Shown one piece after another: positions 61,858 to 64,000 of a stretch of 64,000 bases of DNA (position 1 is the first letter of the stretch; each line of letters begins with the position of its first letter). Below the pieces are notes generated by a model. The model saw only the letters and a list, made by a program, of their open reading frames with translations, ran no database searches and was not told the origin of the DNA. The stretch comes from CAYNRA01 sp964399465 (GTDB lineage: Bacteria; Bacteroidota; Bacteroidia; Cytophagales; Spirosomataceae), in assembly GCA_964399465.1 (NCBI GenBank), contig CAYNRA010000004.1, forward strand, positions 1 through 64,000, written 5' to 3'. The position numbers were made by a program, and so were the translations under genes.

Positions 61858-63171
61858 ATGAAGAATCGAATGAGAATACAAGTAGTAGGCGCTGCTTTTT
61901 TGCTCGCAATGGCATTAAATAGTTGTAAAAATACACAGAAAGTTCCTGCGCTCGATGCTGGTCTGTCTCAAAATGAGTCCGTGGCAGAATCGGTAAAAAG
62001 TCAGGAAGTCAGTACACCTACTTTGTCTGCCATGAAGGGGAAATTCATGTTGATTGACTCTTCAACCGTTCGTATTTTTCTGGATGCAACGATTACAAAT
62101 TTAGACACTGCCAACGCACTGGAAGCGATTAACAAGCAATTTAAAATCGGTTGGGCGGTCAATTCAGATTATTCGCTACGCGATAGATTAGCCTCTGGAA
62201 AAATAGAGGCGCTCACGTCTGCTCAATTCCAACAAGAGGGAATTCATTCTTATATCACGTTTGATTTCCAACGCCCGCTTGCTTTGCGCGAAGGGGTTTT
62301 ACTTGTAGAATTTGCTGATTATAAGGCATCTAAAAAATATATCAATGATTTCTTTATTGATTTTACGGGTAAAAGGGTGAGCGATAGGTTTCAGTTATTT
62401 GAAGCGAATGATTTGGTACCTATGCGAAAAGGGTATCTTGTTGTCGGAAAAGAATACGAGCTAAAAAGCATTAATCCATCTAACGAAAAATTATATTTAG
62501 TCAAATATACATCTGCGTATGGCCCATCTCCTTCTCCGATGTCTTCCCAGAAAAACCAAGATGTACGGGAGTTACCCAGAGAATTTACAAAAGAGGTAGC
62601 TTCTAATTCAAAAATTATATTGGATTCGCCGGGTTTTTATGCGTTGTTAAGGGATTCAACAACAACTGAAAATAGTTTTGGTTTTTTGGTTGTGAACGAG
62701 CGTTTTCCTCGCTTTACATTTCCTGACCAGCTTGCGGAGCCACTTATTTACATGAGCACAAACCCAGAAACGCAGGCGATTCGTCAGAATCCGGTTGTAA
62801 AAGATGCTTTGGACTTGCATTTTCTACAGCTTATGGGCGGCGATACAACCAAAGCAAAAAATACTATTCGGTTATTTTACAAGCGCGTAGAAGAAGCGAA
62901 TGATTTCTTTACTTCGTACAAAGAGGGCTGGAAAACCGATAAAGGGATGATTTACGTCGTGATGGGCCCACCAAATCGCATTCAAAAAAGTAGAGATAGG
63001 GAAATTTGGTTATATTCGCAGTCTCGTAATTTTTCCGAGATACTTTTTACATTTTATCGTAAACCTACAAATTTTATAGAAGACCATTATGAGCTAGTTC
63101 GGTATCCCGAATATCAGTCGTATTGGTATCCTATCGTCGAAGCATGGAGAACAGGAAACGTGGTGGAGTAA
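61858..63171 (+). CDS. GWxTD-domain lipoprotein
   Basis: 437 residues, lipobox at residue 23-ish (ALNSC). The C-terminal domain has GWKTDKGMIYVVMGPP, the GWxTD signature, with EDHYELVRYPEYQSYWYP at its end; the first part (about 50-330) is beta-rich and carries PSPMSS and FPRFTFPDQL. The family is largely in Bacteroidota and function is unknown. Overlaps the start of the next gene by 28 bases, so they are likely co-translated. Confidence 0.9.
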   Translation: MKNRMRIQVVGAAFLLAMALNSCKNTQKVPALDAGLSQNESVAESVKSQEVSTPTLSAMKGKFMLIDSSTVRIFLDATITNLDTANALEAINKQFKIGWAVNSDYSLRDRLASGKIEALTSAQFQQEGIHSYITFDFQRPLALREGVLLVEFADYKASKKYINDFFIDFTGKRVSDRFQLFEANDLVPMRKGYLVVGKEYELKSINPSNEKLYLVKYTSAYGPSPSPMSSQKNQDVRELPREFTKEVASNSKIILDSPGFYALLRDSTTTENSFGFLVVNERFPRFTFPDQLAEPLIYMSTNPETQAIRQNPVVKDALDLHFLQLMGGDTTKAKNTIRLFYKRVEEANDFFTSYKEGWKTDKGMIYVVMGPPNRIQKSRDREIWLYSQSRNFSEILFTFYRKPTNFIEDHYELVRYPEYQSYWYPIVEAWRTGNVVE

Positions 63172-63974
63172 CTAACTCAAGACCCAATAGGCCAGAATCG
63201 GGAGGCGTCAAATACCGATACATAAAAAAATCTACAAGCCAGATTGACAAAGAATCCATGGTTTTTGGTGTGCAGTCTGTCTTGGAAACGCTTCGTTCAG
63301 AGAAAGAAATTGACAAAATTCTTATTCAACGTGAGTTTGGACATTCGGAAGTAGAACGCATTGCCAAAGAACGCGATATTCCTGTGCAACGAGTGCCTTC
63401 CGAAAAACTAAATAGTATCACCGGGAAAAATCACCAAGGTGTTATTGCTTTTGTTTCGGCGGTGAACTATGCCAAACTTTCCAATATTGTTGCAGATGCG
63501 TTTGAGTCCGGTGTTGTGCCTGTAATCTTGGTGTTAGATAGAATTACGGATGTTCGGAATTTCGGAGCTATTGCACGGACAGCAGAATGTACAAGTGTAA
63601 ACGGAATTGTCGTGCCTACACGTGGTGGGGCTGCCGTTAATTCAGATGCTATGAAAACATCATCAGGTGCCTTGAACTTCATTCCGGTTTGTCGAGAAAA
63701 TGATTTATCCAAGGCAGTTGAGGAACTAAAACTATCTGGTTTTCAGGTAGTTGCATGTACAGAAAAAGGAGAGGGCTATATTTATGATGTTCCGTTTACT
63801 GTTCCGACGGTAGTCATAATGGGATCTGAAGAAGACGGAATCTCAGAAAGTCTTATCCGTCAATGTGATTTCGTTTCCAAGATTCCTATGTCTGGAAATG
63901 TCTCTTCATTGAATGTTTCCGTTGCTACAGCAGTGATTTTATATGAGATTGTACGTCAACGATTGACTTCTTAA
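63144..63974 (+). CDS. rlmB: TrmH/SpoU-family 2'-O-methyltransferase, probable 23S rRNA G2251 methyltransferase
   Basis: 276 residues from the ATG at 63144; the conserved part begins at MVFGVQSVLETL (63258), preceded by a basic tail of about 38 residues, and 63258 is an alternative start. Knotted SPOUT fold: motif 1 LDRITDVRNFGAIARTAEC, motif 2 VIMGSEEDGIS, motif 3 IPMSGNVSSLNVSVA. Methylates ribose of G2251 in 23S rRNA by RlmB analogy; another TrmH-family target is possible. Overlaps the GWxTD gene by 28 bases. Confidence 0.88.
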   Translation: MENRKRGGVTNSRPNRPESGGVKYRYIKKSTSQIDKESMVFGVQSVLETLRSEKEIDKILIQREFGHSEVERIAKERDIPVQRVPSEKLNSITGKNHQGVIAFVSAVNYAKLSNIVADAFESGVVPVILVLDRITDVRNFGAIARTAECTSVNGIVVPTRGGAAVNSDAMKTSSGALNFIPVCRENDLSKAVEELKLSGFQVVACTEKGEGYIYDVPFTVPTVVIMGSEEDGISESLIRQCDFVSKIPMSGNVSSLNVSVATAVILYEIVRQRLTS

Positions 63975-64000
63975 TCTCTCTTTTTTTCTTGCGTATCTAA

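Noticed and set aside
1..64000. tRNA, rRNA or CRISPR arrays
   Set aside because: No TTCGAATC-type T-loop with matching arms, rRNA core sequence or regularly spaced repeat was seen in the intergenic regions read.

Overview
The window is 64 kb of an AT-rich, gene-dense chromosome from the Bacteroidota, most likely the class Cytophagia. The evidence is: (i) promoters of the Bacteroidota type (TTTG, 17-23 bases, TAnnTTTG) in front of many genes, with almost no Shine-Dalgarno sequences except a very strong one before rpsU; (ii) lineage-typical genes such as a GWxTD lipoprotein, a DUF4834-like membrane protein, BshA, an exbB-exbD-exbD-tonB cluster, RNase Y next to zapA, and an S-box riboswitch before metX. 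It comes from a draft assembly: there are two 100-N and three 10-N placeholder gaps, and several of them damage genes. No rRNA, tRNA, CRISPR array, prophage or complete insertion sequence was seen.

Layout. 1-5312: RND multidrug/metal efflux operon (outer-membrane factor cut by the window edge, adaptor, pump). 5715-9511: lone xylose isomerase and two unassigned proteins. 9571-22693: housekeeping block (hemN, aroQ, hemJ, a DUF952 fusion, ppc, argS, yicC family, ychF, FAH hydrolase, a secreted protein, a Xer recombinase, rpsU). 22773-29438: exporter ABC protein, bshA, UbiA prenyltransferase, purN, a DUF3298-like lipoprotein, a STAS protein. 29656-34476: pheT, a coiled-coil protein, zapA and rny in one direction.

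34540-39574 (minus strand) holds a type I secretion-like set, ABC protein - HlyD - TolC, whose ABC protein has lost the usual residues at most ATPase motifs. 39805-49210 looks like a carboxylate (probably acetate) uptake-and-activation locus: an InsA-like zinc-ribbon/HTH protein behind a 50-bp palindrome, an outer-membrane porin, an MHS-family MFS transporter, a small membrane protein, a small TTG-start membrane protein overlapping a sodium/solute symporter-histidine kinase (CbrA/CrbS type), a receiver-only response regulator, and acetyl-CoA synthetase. The regulator with no output domain next to a DNA-binding protein with a palindromic site is the most suggestive arrangement in the window.

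49258-53382 (minus) is the TonB energising system with a small coupled membrane protein and a PstS-like lipoprotein behind a terminator. 53713-55269 is an M28 peptidase broken by a stop and a gap. 55409-63974 holds gcvP, pabB/pabC, an S-box SAM riboswitch with metX, a truncated haemoglobin, the GWxTD lipoprotein and an rlmB-type methyltransferase.
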